From assembly GCA_028023455.1 (NCBI GenBank), contig JAQFVV010000258.1:60001-124000 (forward strand): a stretch of 64,000 bases of DNA, in the 5' to 3' direction. The translations under genes and the position numbers were made by a program. Origin of the DNA: Epiperipatus broadwayi (Eukaryota > Onychophora > Udeonychophora > Euonychophora > Peripatidae). Below are positions 37,058 through 48,060 of the stretch, piece after piece. Each line of letters starts with the position of its first letter. Positions within the stretch are counted from its first letter, which is position 1. The notes beneath the pieces are model-generated. The model was not told where the DNA came from, searched no databases, and worked only from the letters and a program-made list of their open reading frames with translations.

Positions 37058-37808
37058 TATAAATTTAAACGCAGATAATTGGATTGTATAGATTTAATAG
37101 CATTACCATCTAATATCCATTAATTAGTCCAGAACTGCTCTTAAATATTTATTAAATGTAAGACCAAAGAGTCATGTGATATTTGTTGATACATTTCTTT
37201 TCACATGAGTGCATATTTAAATGAAACCATATATAAAACAATATAATCATTTTTTTCCCTTCGATTATTTTTTAATACGTTGCAATAATACGTCTCAACT
37301 TGGGATGCACATACAGTTAGAAGTATGAACCAAGATATTTAAGAGTATATGAAAAAATTGAATAATGGTGGGAAAATGAATATATATATCAATTAATAAA
37401 TTTAGTTTTCTAAATATAATTTGTGATGTATTTGTTTGAATTCATTATATATTTTGAGTTTTAAATGAAAATACGGAATATATACGCATTGTTTGTACAT
37501 CTTTTAATTCCACTGCTTTTAAATTCCATTATTAAGTTATTTATGCAGTTCCAACATATAAATTTGAAATAATAGCATTTACACTAATTACAAACATTTT
37601 TCTAATACTAAAAGCAAAATTAATGGAAATGGGTTGCCAAGGAGTATGTAAATAAATCCAAAGATGAGAAATCACTGGTTTAGAGTGAGTATATTAATTA
37701 AACAATTAACATATACGTATATCAAGACAATTAAAAATAATAATAATTATAATACTCTCAAATATATATATATACTAAAGCAAAAAACAATCTCCAGCAT
37801 ATATATAT
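37058..37808. other. AT-rich intergenic, nothing recognised
   Basis: A+T-rich with short (TA)n tracts (37379, 37760, 37798). No feature supported. Confidence 0.5.
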
Positions 37809-37902
37809 TAAATAAAGAGTGTGCTAATAGCTCTAAACAAGCTTTTTATTTTAATGATAAATGCTACAAGAGAATGCAATCAAATCATCTTTATCTAGCA
37901 TT

Positions 37903-37958
37903 GTCCCCATCCCCAGACCAGTTTTGAGCTATAGCTCTCTTCAGTGAGGAGCTGGGAC
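37903..37958 (-). ncRNA. Hammerhead ribozyme in left arm (family 2)
   Basis: Minus strand: outer stem I GUCCC (37958-37954) and inner UCCUCA (37950-37945), box CUGAAGA (37944-37938), and a 4-bp stem II GAGC/GCUC with loop UAUA (37937-37926). Then AAAA in place of GAAA (37925-37922), stem III CUGG, UC (37917-37916), and UGGGGA plus GGGAC completing stem I. The single change in the second box probably weakens catalysis. Confidence 0.65.
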
Positions 37959-38002
37959 ACCAGATTTAAAAATGCTTAACTTGAGTTAGTGTTTTAAATC
38001 TG

Positions 38003-38060
38003 GTGTTCTAGCTCCTCACTAAAGAGAGCCATAGCTCAAAACCAGTCTGAAGATGGGGAC
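38003..38060 (+). ncRNA. Hammerhead ribozyme in right arm (family 2)
   Basis: Plus strand: inner stem I UCCUCA (38013-38018), box CUAAAGA (38019-38025, G to A at the third position), stem II GAGCCAUAGCUC (38026-38037), AAAA (38038-38041), stem III CCAG (38042-38045), UC (38046-38047), then UGAAGAUGGGGAC. It is a mirror copy of the left arm with independent mutations and is likely inactive. Confidence 0.55.
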
Positions 38061-38420
38061 AATCCTAAATAAAAACGATTTGAATGCATTCTCTTGCAGC
38101 ATTTATCATAAAAAAGCTTCTTTAGAGCTAGCTATTAGCATGCTCTTTATTTTACATATTTGTAATTGCAAAGCTATATAAGTCATGTGATATATGACTT
38201 GATTTTATTATATATAGTCTTACTATATTTTACATCATTAATTGCACATATAAATTAATCATTATTTTTTGGAAATGTGTGATAATTTAAACCTCACATT
38301 TATATACATTAAAGGTATTATTTTTTGTACTTATATGCCAGACTATTTCCACAATCTAACATTAATCATGAATGTCTCTACAAAAATATATGAAACTTCT
38401 ACTGACTGTAACCTTTGACA

Positions 38421-38580
38421 GAATGGGTCAGTTGGATACAGTATTTCTTTAAAAATTCAATATTCAACAATCTAAAGATCCAGATTCAACTTCTGGGTGT
38501 ACTGTCACAGGTCACATCAGCAATGACTGAAGAAGACAAGGAAATAATACCACTCAAAATGTTGTGTAGATACTAATCTA
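38421..38580 (+). mobile_element. tRNA-derived SINE with 3' hairpin, family S2
   Basis: The tRNA-like head GGGTCAGTTGGATACAG (A box) and CCAGATTCAACTTCTGGG (B box) aligns with the minus-strand SINE at 63352-63476. After the head comes CTGAAGA (38527-38533) with a partly decayed hairpin ending near 38555, CAAAATG, then GAGCTATTAC; the 63.4 kb copy has the same order ending GTGCTATTAC. No target duplication found. Confidence 0.6.
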
Positions 38581-38724
38581 TGAGCTATTACAAACAGTTA
38601 AATGTAATTGAAAAATTTTCTAAAGGTATTCATGATTTAATGTTAGATGCAGGAAATAGTCCAACTTATAAGTACAACTAAATTCCCATCATCACAAATC
38701 TTCATGTAAACAATGATAGCATTC

Positions 38725-38821
38725 TTTTTTTCCATATGTCAAACATGGGCCGGGAAGTGAACCCGCAACAACTATCTGCAAGCAATGGCAGCTGTGCTGA
38801 CCTCTCGGCTACCAACACTTG
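38725..38821 (-). mobile_element. tRNA-derived SINE, family S1, with target duplication
   Basis: On the minus strand the element starts with GTTGGTAGCCGAGAGGTCAG (A box, Ser/Leu-tRNA-like) and has GGGTTCACTTCCC (B box). It ends GACATATGGAAAAAAA. Flanks 38710-38724 and 38822-38836 are a perfect 15-base duplication (ACAATGATAGCATTC), extendable into the T run. A recent LINE-type retroposition about 97 bp long. Confidence 0.9.
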
Positions 38822-38836
38822 ACAATGATAGCATTC

Positions 38837-40441
38837 TTTTTTATAAAAAAGACTTTTGTTGAATAATGGATATATTGCAGTTTGGTGCAAAGATAGAGTG
38901 GTGGATTTTGAATTAAAAATATTAGCATTAATTTTCAATGGAATTGTTTTGTTCCACCTATCATTTATATGTTCAAATATCAAATATTTGGAGCAACTAA
39001 TTATAAGGTTATTTTTATGTAAAAAAAAAAAATCACAAAATGCAACAGAATTTGATTTATAATGGCACAATGCCAAACTTTTTGTACAAATGGATCATTT
39101 TAGTTAGTGATGTGTATACACACAATAAATGGACTTATCATATAAAAAAATTAAAATGAGTGAAATGACAAGTTCAGTAACAATCAAGTATGTGCTAAAG
39201 CTAATTGAAAAATTATTTGCAATAGCATAGATACATAGTGCATTAAAGTGAAAGGAAATGCACAGTGAAAGAAATAGTTATTCAATAATGAAAAGAGAGA
39301 TTGGAAAGATTAAGATAAAGAGTTTAAAGTTGCAGCTTTGATGAAATTCAAGTTAATTTGTTAACAGTAATAAAAAAAAATTACTTTCACAATAGTATTT
39401 AATATATTTAAATATATGTATGTCATCTATACTAAAGTTCAAATCTCTTAGTATTTAATATATAAAGTACAAAAATGACCATCACCTGTAAAAACAACAT
39501 ATTATGTTTATTCATTTTCAATACGCTTTTTCTTTTGAATGATAGAACTTCCATTGAAAAAAAAAAAAAGGGTGAGTGCATACAGTGGTAATATCCAAAT
39601 ACAGAAAAGTGTGAAAATTTTAGAACAAAAAATGTTATCATCTATCATGGAGCTAAGAAAATAAGATTTTTGAACAAAAGTATATCTAATTAGTTGGATG
39701 CTTTATTTAAGAAATAATTTATGTTTAGAAAATATAAGTATTATTAGAGATATTTAAAAAAGAATAAGATATTAATATTTATTTCCTTAATTTTTCTTTA
39801 TGAGTATTCATTTACTTTCTTTGTTTTCAAGAAAATTGTGATAAAATAAGTGATTCAAGATGAAGAAAAAGCTAATTTGAAAGAAAATAGTCCTAATATA
39901 GAATTTATATAGATAATTAACATTAAAAAAAAGACTAAATAAATGGACTGATTATTGAATAAAAAAAGAGATGTAGATTAAAGTTTTGTTAGTGGCAGTT
40001 CAAGTTAATATATTTATAAACAAAAAAAAAAATGGGATTAGAACAAAATGGAAAATTTAGATTTGTAACAAATTTGCAATGAAAATATATCAAACTAATA
40101 TTAAAATTAATAAAATAATAAGCAATAAAAAAAAAAACACAAGAAAAAAAAAAGAAAGAATATGTTTTGAAATATTTAGGGAGAAAGAAAAAATCTCAAA
40201 ATCAGAATCATTATAATTAAACAGACATCTGTGACTAAAGAAGTATCATTCTGAAGAGCAAAAAATTTGTAATCCATATCTAGAAGAAAATATAAATCTT
40301 GAATAGAAGTTAAAAATAAAAATAATTATAAAATTTGAATAAAGAAAGTCATATGATGTTGTCATTATTAACGAAATGGAAAAAAAGAAGACGATATGCT
40401 TTTAAGAAATGAGAGGTGTAAATAGTAAAAAAAAATCACAA
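38837..40441. other. AT-rich intergenic, nothing recognised
   Basis: A+T-rich with many A runs. Frames at 38856-39062 (+) and 39432-39641 (-) show no domain. Confidence 0.5.
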
Positions 40442-40456
40442 ACATTAAGTATAATT

Positions 40457-40528
40457 TTTTTTTCATATGTCAAATGCGTTGACCGGGAAGTGAACCCGGG
40501 CTAACCGCTAGGCCACCAACGCTTGACG
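40457..40528 (-). mobile_element. tRNA-derived SINE, family S1, short copy
   Basis: Minus strand: GTTGGTGGCCTAGCGGTTAG, then CCCGGGTTCACTTCCCGG, then GACATATG and an A run. It lacks about 25 bases between the A and B boxes compared with the 38.7 kb copy. Perfect 15-base flanking duplication ACATTAAGTATAATT at 40442-40456 and 40529-40543. Confidence 0.88.
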
Positions 40529-40726
40529 ACATTAAGTATAATTATTATGTGTAAAATAAAGCAAAAGACACCATTTTTTTAAAAATGTATAGTGATATGT
40601 GAGATATATCATTATGCTAATAATTGATGAAGATAATTAAATAGACCTTCATCTAAGACTAATTCAATTAATCAGACAATCATTCAAATTGTGAAAATAT
40701 TAATTAAAACGTTTTATGCCTCAACA

Positions 40727-40955
40727 GTCTCCTCCTTCCAATAGTAATGAATCATGGAAACAAACAGAAAATAGTACATTTTGATACGTTTACAGTAATT
40801 TTTAATATCGATGAATTCATACTTATATAGAATAGAGAATGCTAAATTCGATTTGTCTCCTTCGGATAGTAATACCGTCATAAAAACAAACACAAATTAA
40901 TACATTTTGATAGATTTACAGATAATTTTTAAAATCAATGACCTCATATTAATTT
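40727..40955 (+). repeat. Two-copy tandem repeat, about 128-bp period
   Basis: TCTCCTCC...AATAGTAATGAATCATGGAAACAA (from 40727) recurs as TCTCCTTCGGATAGTAATAC... (from 40855). Both continue into an AATA/GTACATTTTGATA block and an ACAGATAATTTTTAAA-like block. No known class. Confidence 0.65.
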
Positions 40956-41159
40956 TAAACTTTGAAATTAGCTGCTGTGGTGATGATATTAATTAAAATG
41001 ATTTGAGGAAAAGATGATTAAAAACATTTTTGTATTTCTCCATTTCAAAATATCACGTGAATGTCAACACATAATTTCAGTTTATATAATGCTGTTTTAA
41101 CAATAAACTTATTCACCACTAGGTTTTAATAAGTAATAATAGATGTCAGATAATAGTGT

Positions 41160-41560
41160 TTAATAAAATCCTACCCTGTGCTATCCTGGATACATGATAG
41201 TCATATAATGTTTTATTAGTTAATACCAAATCCCGGCCAGAAGCTAAAGATCTCCATAGTTCTTAAAAAATAAAACTAAAGGCACCACAATATATAGATA
41301 CTGAACTGGTTTCAGACCTATATGATTACATAATCAAGATGGCTTAGATTGAAAATATTTATATGTTTTTGAGTTAGGGCTAATAGCTTGATAATATAAC
41401 AGAGAGGTGAAGTATGGTGGCTACTATAAAAAAAAAAAAGTGCATTAGATCCTAAAGATCCAGATGTTATATTCCCAACTTGAAAATAGCCTGGGGATAT
41501 TGGATGGGACAGCACAAAATAGGGATTATATGGCACCTATTATTACTTACTAAAGCTTAA
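41160..41560 (+). mobile_element. Hammerhead repeat family 1, degenerate copy
   Basis: Family blocks appear in order: AAGGCACCACAATATATAGA, GATACTGAACTGGTTTCAGA, ATATGATTACATAATCAAGA, TGCATTAGATCCTAAAGATC, then AATAGCCTGGGGATATTGGA, the 3' half of the ribozyme. The CUGANGA box is lost. A 12-A run at about 41430 interrupts the middle. Confidence 0.6.
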
Positions 41561-41844
41561 AATAAATGGCAAGGGTGCATGGGAAAAATTATGCTGCTTT
41601 CTTATATCATTATAAATAAAAGTTTAATAGCATTCCTGACTACTATAGATATAGCAACAATTCTCTAATGTGGATAATAATTTACTTTTATAAACAATAC
41701 ATTATAATTCTAATATATATATATATATCATCCAAATTTCTTGAATTACGCCATACAGATAGCCTTATGCAAAAATATTTCACAGAGTGCTACTACATTA
41801 ATTTTATCTGGTAAAAATAGATGTGAATCTATGTGCTTTGGTGG

Positions 41845-41915
41845 AGTGGTGAAGTGACAGGCTCTGAGTTTTAAGATAGATGGATTATGATCCACTTCAG
41901 TCACTTCAGGTATTT
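41845..41915 (+). mobile_element. Possible tRNA-derived SINE head
   Basis: GGTGGAGTGGTGAAGTGACA resembles an A box and GGATTATGATCCAC a B box at tRNA-like spacing. No tail or target duplication is recognised and a CCA end is not encoded. Confidence 0.3.
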
Positions 41916-43379
41916 GAACTTCTTATGAACTCCTAAGCAATAAACCACTCAATAATTTTAAACAACTAGAATTTAAATCTCTCTTTTTTTTTCTTTCCAA
42001 ATATATTTAACTAATTAAATATCCTAAAAACAAGTTCTTACATTTTAAAAAAAGCCAGATGAAAATTCAAATTTTAGAAATTAAGGAATAAAAGATGCCA
42101 ACGTAAATTCAAAATAAATAACACTTCCCCCACCCACAAACACTACCCATGAAAGAAAAAAAACTAAGTACATATTTGAATTATTACAAGAAGACCTTTG
42201 TTTCAGAGAGATAATTTTAAATTATATAATATTTTTAGATAGATAAGTATACGAATTTCGATATAGAGCTAGAAGTTACAATTACAACAGGCTACGATAA
42301 ATCAAACTATCATAATAGTGAGAAAAGGGTTCGTATTCATTATATAGTATTCTACTTTTTTTTTTAAAAAAAGGATATTAACAATCATAGATGTGGTAAT
42401 AATACCACACATATAGCAACTCAATATATCTACAGTACTGGAAAAAAAAAGATAAAATGGATGGGATAAAAGTAAATATAAATATATATGAAGATATTGA
42501 TAGAGACAGTAGTTTAATTTAAAATTGATAATGAAGATATAGAAACCATTGGCAATTTTTTTTTTTTTTCTATTCGGATCACTAATCAGTAACAAAAAAA
42601 TTCAGGAATCACAATTCATTGGAGGTATATTGATGAGAATGAAAGCCTGGAAAATATATTTTATTATGATATTCATCAATTATAACATAAAATTTTCTTA
42701 TGATCAGACTTTTTGCAACCCATTTTTAACTTATTCTGATTTTTAATCTGTTGGGAAAAATATTTTCAGTCACTTCTCAAGTTCCTATGTAATTAAAAGT
42801 TTGCATACATATCTACTTCCGATTTCAACATAATTTTTTAGACTTTACAAATAATTTTAACGGAAAAAAATTAATTTTTAATTTTATAAGGGATTTAATA
42901 TTCTTTAGAATTACTGCCATCTAGCAGTATTATTATAGAAAGAAAAAATTAATAACAAATAATGTTCAAAAAGATACTATTCACCATTCTATATAGCAAA
43001 GTTACAGTTTGCTAAATAAAATGATCATAAGTTTCTAAGAAACAAGATAACTATAATATTAACAAAGGCAGATCAATATAAAAAAATACTTTGCAAAAAT
43101 ATAATATTCTACATTATTTCTAAAATTTTAAACATTGTTGAGACTGCATAATCTTTCAATGTCATTTTAATACTATTAAATATGGAATATGATTTAGAAA
43201 GTGACTGCTAACCCAGTTCAAAAAAAAGCCATCATAAGTTTATGAATTATAGAAAGAATTTTTAACCCTTTAAAGTAATTTTTATTAATCTTACTTAAAT
43301 AAATACAGGCTTATGTTTATTAAAAAATTTTACTTTGACATGAAAAAATAACTTTAAATTTTTCAATAAAACTAAAAAG
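41916..43379. other. AT-rich intergenic, nothing recognised
   Basis: Frames at 42302-42595 (-) and 42549-42746 (+) are hydrophobic low-complexity frames. No element ends or RNAs seen. Confidence 0.5.
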
Positions 43380-43690
43380 TAGAACATAAAATATATATTT
43401 TAAAGAAATACTTTTTATATGTAAATGCACTAAAAAAGTAAAAGCAATACAAAATAAAAAATAAATTTTCTCCAGTTTTAACAATATTCTTGATATTATG
43501 TGACCAAAATAAAAAGGTGTAATATTCATGTTAACAGTTTAAGAATATTTCTAAAGACAAGCATTGCATACTTTTATTTTGGTCACATAATACCAAGAAT
43601 ATTGTGAAAAATGAAAAAAAAAATACTTTTTTTTATTTTTTAGTGCATTTATGTGGATAAAAGCAATTCTTTAAAAAAACAATATTTATT
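43380..43690. mobile_element. Foldback MITE-like palindrome
   Basis: Inverted arms of about 110-140 bases surround a spacer of about 48 bases. Matching blocks are CAATATTCTTGATATTATGT / reversed CAATATTCTTGGTATTATGT, TGACCAAAATAAAA in both, and AAATGCACTAAAAAA in both. Termini are blurred by A/T runs. Arm divergence suggests an old insertion. Confidence 0.7.
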
Positions 43691-43983
43691 TATTTTGGCA
43701 AATATTGTTTCATAATGTCGAAAAATATATTTTTCTCATGTCTGATTAAATTTTAGCTAATACTATTTTTACTATGATCCATACCTGTCGTCATATACAC
43801 AACACAAAGTTTATATCTAAGAAGTATTTTATTAAAATAACCCTAAAACTGATTTTCTACCTCATAACTGGTGGATAATCTTGAAAAAAAATATCTAGAT
43901 ATTAAAGAATAAAAAAACATCAAAACATATATATATATATTAACTATTGTCTACAGCTATAATAGTAATGATAAATAAAATAC

Positions 43984-44035
43984 AAAATCATATAACATTA
44001 CAATAATAGTTAATATTGTAATGTTATATGATTTT
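43984..44035. repeat. Perfect 21-bp hairpin
   Basis: AAAATCATATAACATTACAA plus T (43984-44004) is exactly complementary to 44015-44035, with a 10-base loop. It could be a tiny MITE or a hairpin RNA; nothing else identifies it. Confidence 0.75.
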
Positions 44036-44097
44036 CTATTATATACTGTATATTAACATTAAATTAGACATATCTCAGTATATATAAAGAGAATAAA

Positions 44098-44120
44098 TCT
44101 CTCTCTCTCTCTCTCTCTCA

Positions 44121-44155
<35 letters not shown>

Positions 44156-44198
44156 TCATATTTTAAGTATTATATATATGTATATATATATATATATG
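44098..44198. repeat. Compound (CT)n-(TA)n microsatellites
   Basis: (CT)n at about 44098-44119 passes through TCTCTCTC into (TA)n (44129-44153). A second interrupted (TA)n lies at 44171-44198. Confidence 0.95.
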
Positions 44199-44344
44199 AA
44201 CTTAAAATGTTCTAAATGTTGAACACTTAATATAAAAATAGATAGATAAAAGGAATGCTTTTAATTCATAAACTGAGAGAGTGATTTACTACCTTTATTT
44301 TCCAATATATTTATATATATTTATAATTTAATGTTTACATTTGT

Positions 44345-44490
44345 AATTAAAAACAGGCAAAACTCACTATACATATTGCCACACACAGCAAGCTAGAGTA
44401 ATCAATGGATGCCAGAAGGCTTGTGCATAAAATCCCCATCTAGTGCCTACTCATACAATATCCCCAGACTAGTTTCTGGCCCTTACTTTT
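44345..44490 (-). mobile_element. Hammerhead repeat family 1, 3' half
   Basis: On the minus strand it runs from GGCCAGAAACTAGTCTGGGG (stem II 3' strand, GAAA, CUAG, UC, stem I) through GTAGGCACTAGATGGGGATT and GCACAAGCCTTCTGGCATCC to the terminal AGTTTTGCCTGTTT. Sequence before stem II, including CUGANGA, is missing. The copy therefore starts inside the ribozyme. Confidence 0.75.
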
Positions 44491-44599
44491 TTTGTTGTCC
44501 TCTACCACTGATTACTTTGAGAAAATATTCATTTTGAAAACTTTTTAATAATTAATCACTTTTTTCAATAGAATATTTCAAGTTCTTAAAAATTAGATG

Positions 44600-44601
<2 letters not shown>

Positions 44602-44635
<34 letters not shown>

Positions 44636-44636
44636 G
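44602..44636. repeat. Compound (CA)n-(TA)n microsatellite
   Basis: About nine CA units run directly into about nine TA units. Confidence 0.95.
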
Positions 44637-45723
44637 TTTCGATACTTATATGAGTGTGTCTGGCTTTAATGATGACCCACTTTTGCTCTTCATTTTAGGA
44701 ATTCTACTGTATAAAAACCAAGCCCTTAGAAAATTAATTTTTCTTAACATTTAAGCAATATTGCACTCATTTAATACCAGCCAATTGATGAAAAAAAAAA
44801 TTTTACAAAAAAAAAAAACCTTGTACTTTCAATATGGTTTCACATTTAGTAAACTTTAGTAATTATTAGCATTTATAATAATCAGAAGTTGATAGATTTA
44901 GCTTTGACTTTCTTAAAATAAATATTATATCAAATATTTTGGAAATATTTTCCTTTTCAAAAAGATTTTATTGTCAACAATTTTCAGGAATTTTGCAACA
45001 GCAACAACAAAACAGTATAAAATAAGTTCTAAATTACTTGACTAAAAGATATTTCTCAGGTAGCACTGCTATGAGAAACACAGCAAAAAAAAAGATGTAT
45101 TACCTGAAAGTTTACAAAAAAAATAACAGCTGAATACATGATTCATGAACTTGATTTCCAAAGCCCACATCTCTACCAATTCACTAAAACACATGACAAT
45201 ACACCACTTACTTCTCATCTATGATCATACTTAGTAAATCTTCCCCTGATAGATTAATTTTTCCAATTGGTGGCGACTGAAAATCGATTTACCCTTCTAA
45301 TTTACTTACACATACTTCTAAGTACATCAAGATTTCTTATCTTTACAATCCAGGAAATATTTTAAAGATTTCGTTCAATTCTGAAAATGTAGCTAATTGT
45401 TGACAGATAATAATCCATATTGTGATATAAATGTTTTAAAACTTGTAGTTTCAAACAATAACAAATACATAATAAAAGATATGACACAGTTCACTATCAT
45501 TCCAATTTATTTTTCTATGTCTGTTAAATTTAACCAAGATTAATTTTTGTAATCCCAAATATTATGTTAAATGATCCTTATGTTATAAAAAAAGTGATAA
45601 CATGCTCACGATATCATTACATATAATATTCTTTACCATTATTAGAAATTTATGAATAAAAGAATATATAAGACATACATATTGAACAGATCAACTTATT
45701 ATACAATATATATATATATATAT
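44637..45723. other. Intergenic, slightly C-richer patch
   Basis: No gene seen. About 45140-45300 is richer in C than its surroundings but shows no motif. A (TA)n tract at 45705-45724 adjoins the 3' end of the LINE that follows. Confidence 0.45.
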
Positions 45724-45744
45724 AAATGAATCATCATCATCAAC

Positions 45745-46200
45745 CATTATCAATCCATTGCAGGATAAAGGTCTCTCCAAGTTCAATCTACCTTCTCTCA
45801 TCTTTAGCTTCTCTTCAACACATCATCCCTGCACACTTTCTTATTTCATCCATAATCTCACATGTGGGCTCTTTCTGGGTCTTTTACAATCTCTTGGAAT
45901 TTGGTTTAAGATTTCAATTGTCCATCTATTATCATCTCTTCTAGTAATATATCCAGCCCAACTCCATTTCTGTCTTTTAATTTTTTCAATGAGGTCAGTA
46001 ACACCTGTTGTTCTTTTACCCATAATTGCATTTTTAATCTCTTCTTGTTATTCCCAACATGCATCTCTCCATACTTCTTTGAGTATCTGAAGTCTCTGTG
46101 TTGCTCTTCTATTGAGTGTCCAAGTCTCAGATCCATAAGTAAGAACTGGTAAAACATATTTATTAAATATCTTCCCTTTTAAACACACAGGCATATTCCC
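45745..46200 (-). pseudogene. RTE C-terminal region
   Basis: Overlapping frames (45841-46023 and 45906-46157) carry TDLIEKIKRQKWSWAGYITR and RDDNRWTIEILNQIPRDCKR, the RTE C-terminal W-W-AGH-R-D-RW motif. The last codons (ILQWIDNG-like, near 45760) and the adjoining GAT repeats close the element. Plus-strand frames here are antisense shadows. Confidence 0.85.
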
Positions 46201-46308
46201 TTTTAGTATCAAGTTATTTCTATCAAAAGCACTCCAACCAAGTTTAATTCTATTATTAATTTCATCCGTTATGTTTCCACCTGTATAAATAGTCTGACCA
46301 AGGTATTT

Positions 46309-47360
46309 CTAAGTATTAACTTCTTCTAACTCATCATAATCAATCATTATTTTCATATTTTGAGAAAATCCATTGAACATTACTTTAGTTATTTTAACAT
46401 TTATATTTAGTCCTACTATCCTACTTTCATCTGATAACTCTTGCAACATTTCCTGCAGCTCTAAAGCATTATTTGCAAAAACAATTACATCATCTACAAA
46501 ATCTAAATGACTTAAATAATCTCCATTTACTTTCACTCCTTTAGATTCCCATTTTAATCCACAAAACACTTCTCGCTGCATTGCTGTAAAAAAGTTTTGG
46601 AGATATGGAGTCACCCAGTTTTACACCCTTCTTAATGTTAACTTTCCTAGTATCATTAAGTCATCTAATTACTGCTGTTATATTTTTATAAATATTCTTT
46701 AAAATATGACAATATCATGGATCTATACTTTGATGATCCAATGCTTTAATCATTGAAAAAATGTTTATAGAATCAAATATCTTTTCATAATCTACAAATC
46801 CAAAACATATGGTAACTCATATTCATTTGTCCTTTCTATAACTTCTCTCAATACCTGGATATAATCTACTGTACTAAAACCACTTTTAAATCCAGCTTGT
46901 TTTCTTGGTTGGTGGAAATCCAATGTTCTTTGTAGACGAGTTGTAATTATCTTGGTAAAAATTTTGTATAAAACTGATAAAAGGCTGATTTCTAATATCT
47001 TCTTTATCACCTTTTTTAAATATTAATATTGCATTCTTTTAATCATCTCGTACATCTTTACCAATTAGACACTTGGTATATATGTTTTCTAAAAAAAATA
47101 TATATTTCTTCACCTGTTTCTTTTAAAATATCAATTATAATTCCATCATTACCTGGAGCCTTTCCTTTCTTCATAAATTTAATTGCATGTCTCACTTCTT
47201 CATTTAAAATTCTGGGCAATTCAGAAGATATAATAGATATAGGTGGTACTTATTCTTTATTACAATATAATTCAAAATAGAAGTCTTCTACCCATTTCAT
47301 AATGTCATCTTTATTTTTAGTAATAATTCCATCTTTTTTCCTTATTGCAAATATAAATTT
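46309..47360 (-). pseudogene. RTE reverse transcriptase
   Basis: The RT appears in order: LLSVLYKIFTKIITTRLQ and QAGFKSGFSTVDYIQVLREV (46792-47010), then in another frame FVDYEKIFDSI (motif A), GVKLGDSISPKLFTA (motif B region) and, in the frame at 46309-46614, FVDDVIVFAN (motif C). The three catalytic Asp positions are preserved even though frameshifts and stops (after VLDL; before YLQNFF) break the frame. Confidence 0.88.
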
Positions 47361-47546
47361 CCTACCAATACCAAAATGTTGTTTTACACTCTTGAGACTT
47401 TTTATTCTCTTCTACAGCTATTCTTTCTAGTTCACAGTTATACTTTCTTATATCATTTTCAACTCTTTTCCACATTTTACAGAATTTGAGATATTCAATC
47501 CTTTTTAATGCATCATTTTCGTATATCTTCATATTCCTTTTTTTCT

Positions 47547-48060
47547 TCATAAATTCTCTAGTCTCAGTAGAAATTTTATTTGCTGCTTTTTTTTCCTACC
47601 AGCTATCTTTGTTGCAGTTTTTAAAAGTGTATCAGCTATTTTCATATTAATTTCATTCAAATCTGAATCATGTTCAAAATCTCCTAACACTTGAAACCTA
47701 TTTGTAAGTTCTAATTTAAATTCATTAGAGTGTTTCTGAAGATTAGAGATATCAACTGTAAATTTTGTTTTCCTTAATTTCTGCCTCTCTAGTTTTGCAT
47801 TAACACATATCTTACATCTTACTAATCGATGATCACATCCTGTGTTAAATTTATTAAGAACATTACAATCTTGAAATATGTATTTTCTGTTAGTCAAAAT
47901 ATAATCCAATTCTGCTGTACCTTCATTTGGATGCTTCCATGTCCATTTCCTTTTAACTTTCTTCGCAAAAAAAGAATTTATAATATAAAGTTTTTCTTTT
48001 TTGCAAACTCCACAAGTCTATGACCACTCTCATTTATATACCCAAGTAAATATTTATTTA
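47547..48060 (-). pseudogene. RTE endonuclease, C-terminal half
   Basis: Translation starts near 48055 with LLGYINESGHRLVEFAK (NERG-RL motif), then KRKWTWKHPNEGTAELDYIL and LTNRKYIF, and GCDHRLVRCKI, the S-D-H-R-L motif with Ser changed to Cys. The catalytic N-terminal half is missing. A frameshift near 47.95 kb separates the first block from the 120-codon frame at 47547-47909. Confidence 0.85.

Larger units (their letters stand above)
37809..38153. mobile_element. Palindromic head-to-head hammerhead repeat, family 2
   Basis: A near-perfect palindrome of about 345 bp with arms of about 150 bp. The left terminus is AATAAAGAGTGTGCTAATAG and the right terminus, reversed, AATAAAGAGCATGCTAATAG. 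The centre near 37975 is AATGCTTAACTTGAGTTAGT. Each arm carries one hammerhead ribozyme block, in opposite directions, with the 5' sides facing the centre. A single-arm relative lies at 23028-23220. Confidence 0.85.
45724..48060 (-). mobile_element. RTE-clade LINE, 5'-truncated and broken
   Basis: About 2.3 kb on the minus strand encoding, in order, the end of an AP-type endonuclease, a reverse transcriptase and the RTE C-terminal region, in several frames. The 3' end is a short (GAT)n run (TTGATGATGATGATTCAT, about 45727-45744) and no poly(A), which is characteristic of RTE elements. The 5' end is lost within the endonuclease near 48060. RTE machinery is a plausible mobiliser for the tRNA-derived SINEs nearby. 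Confidence 0.9.

Noticed and set aside
45726-46090. Plus-strand frames of 72 and 110 codons
   Set aside because: Antisense to the RTE C-terminal region, whose minus-strand translation matches family motifs.
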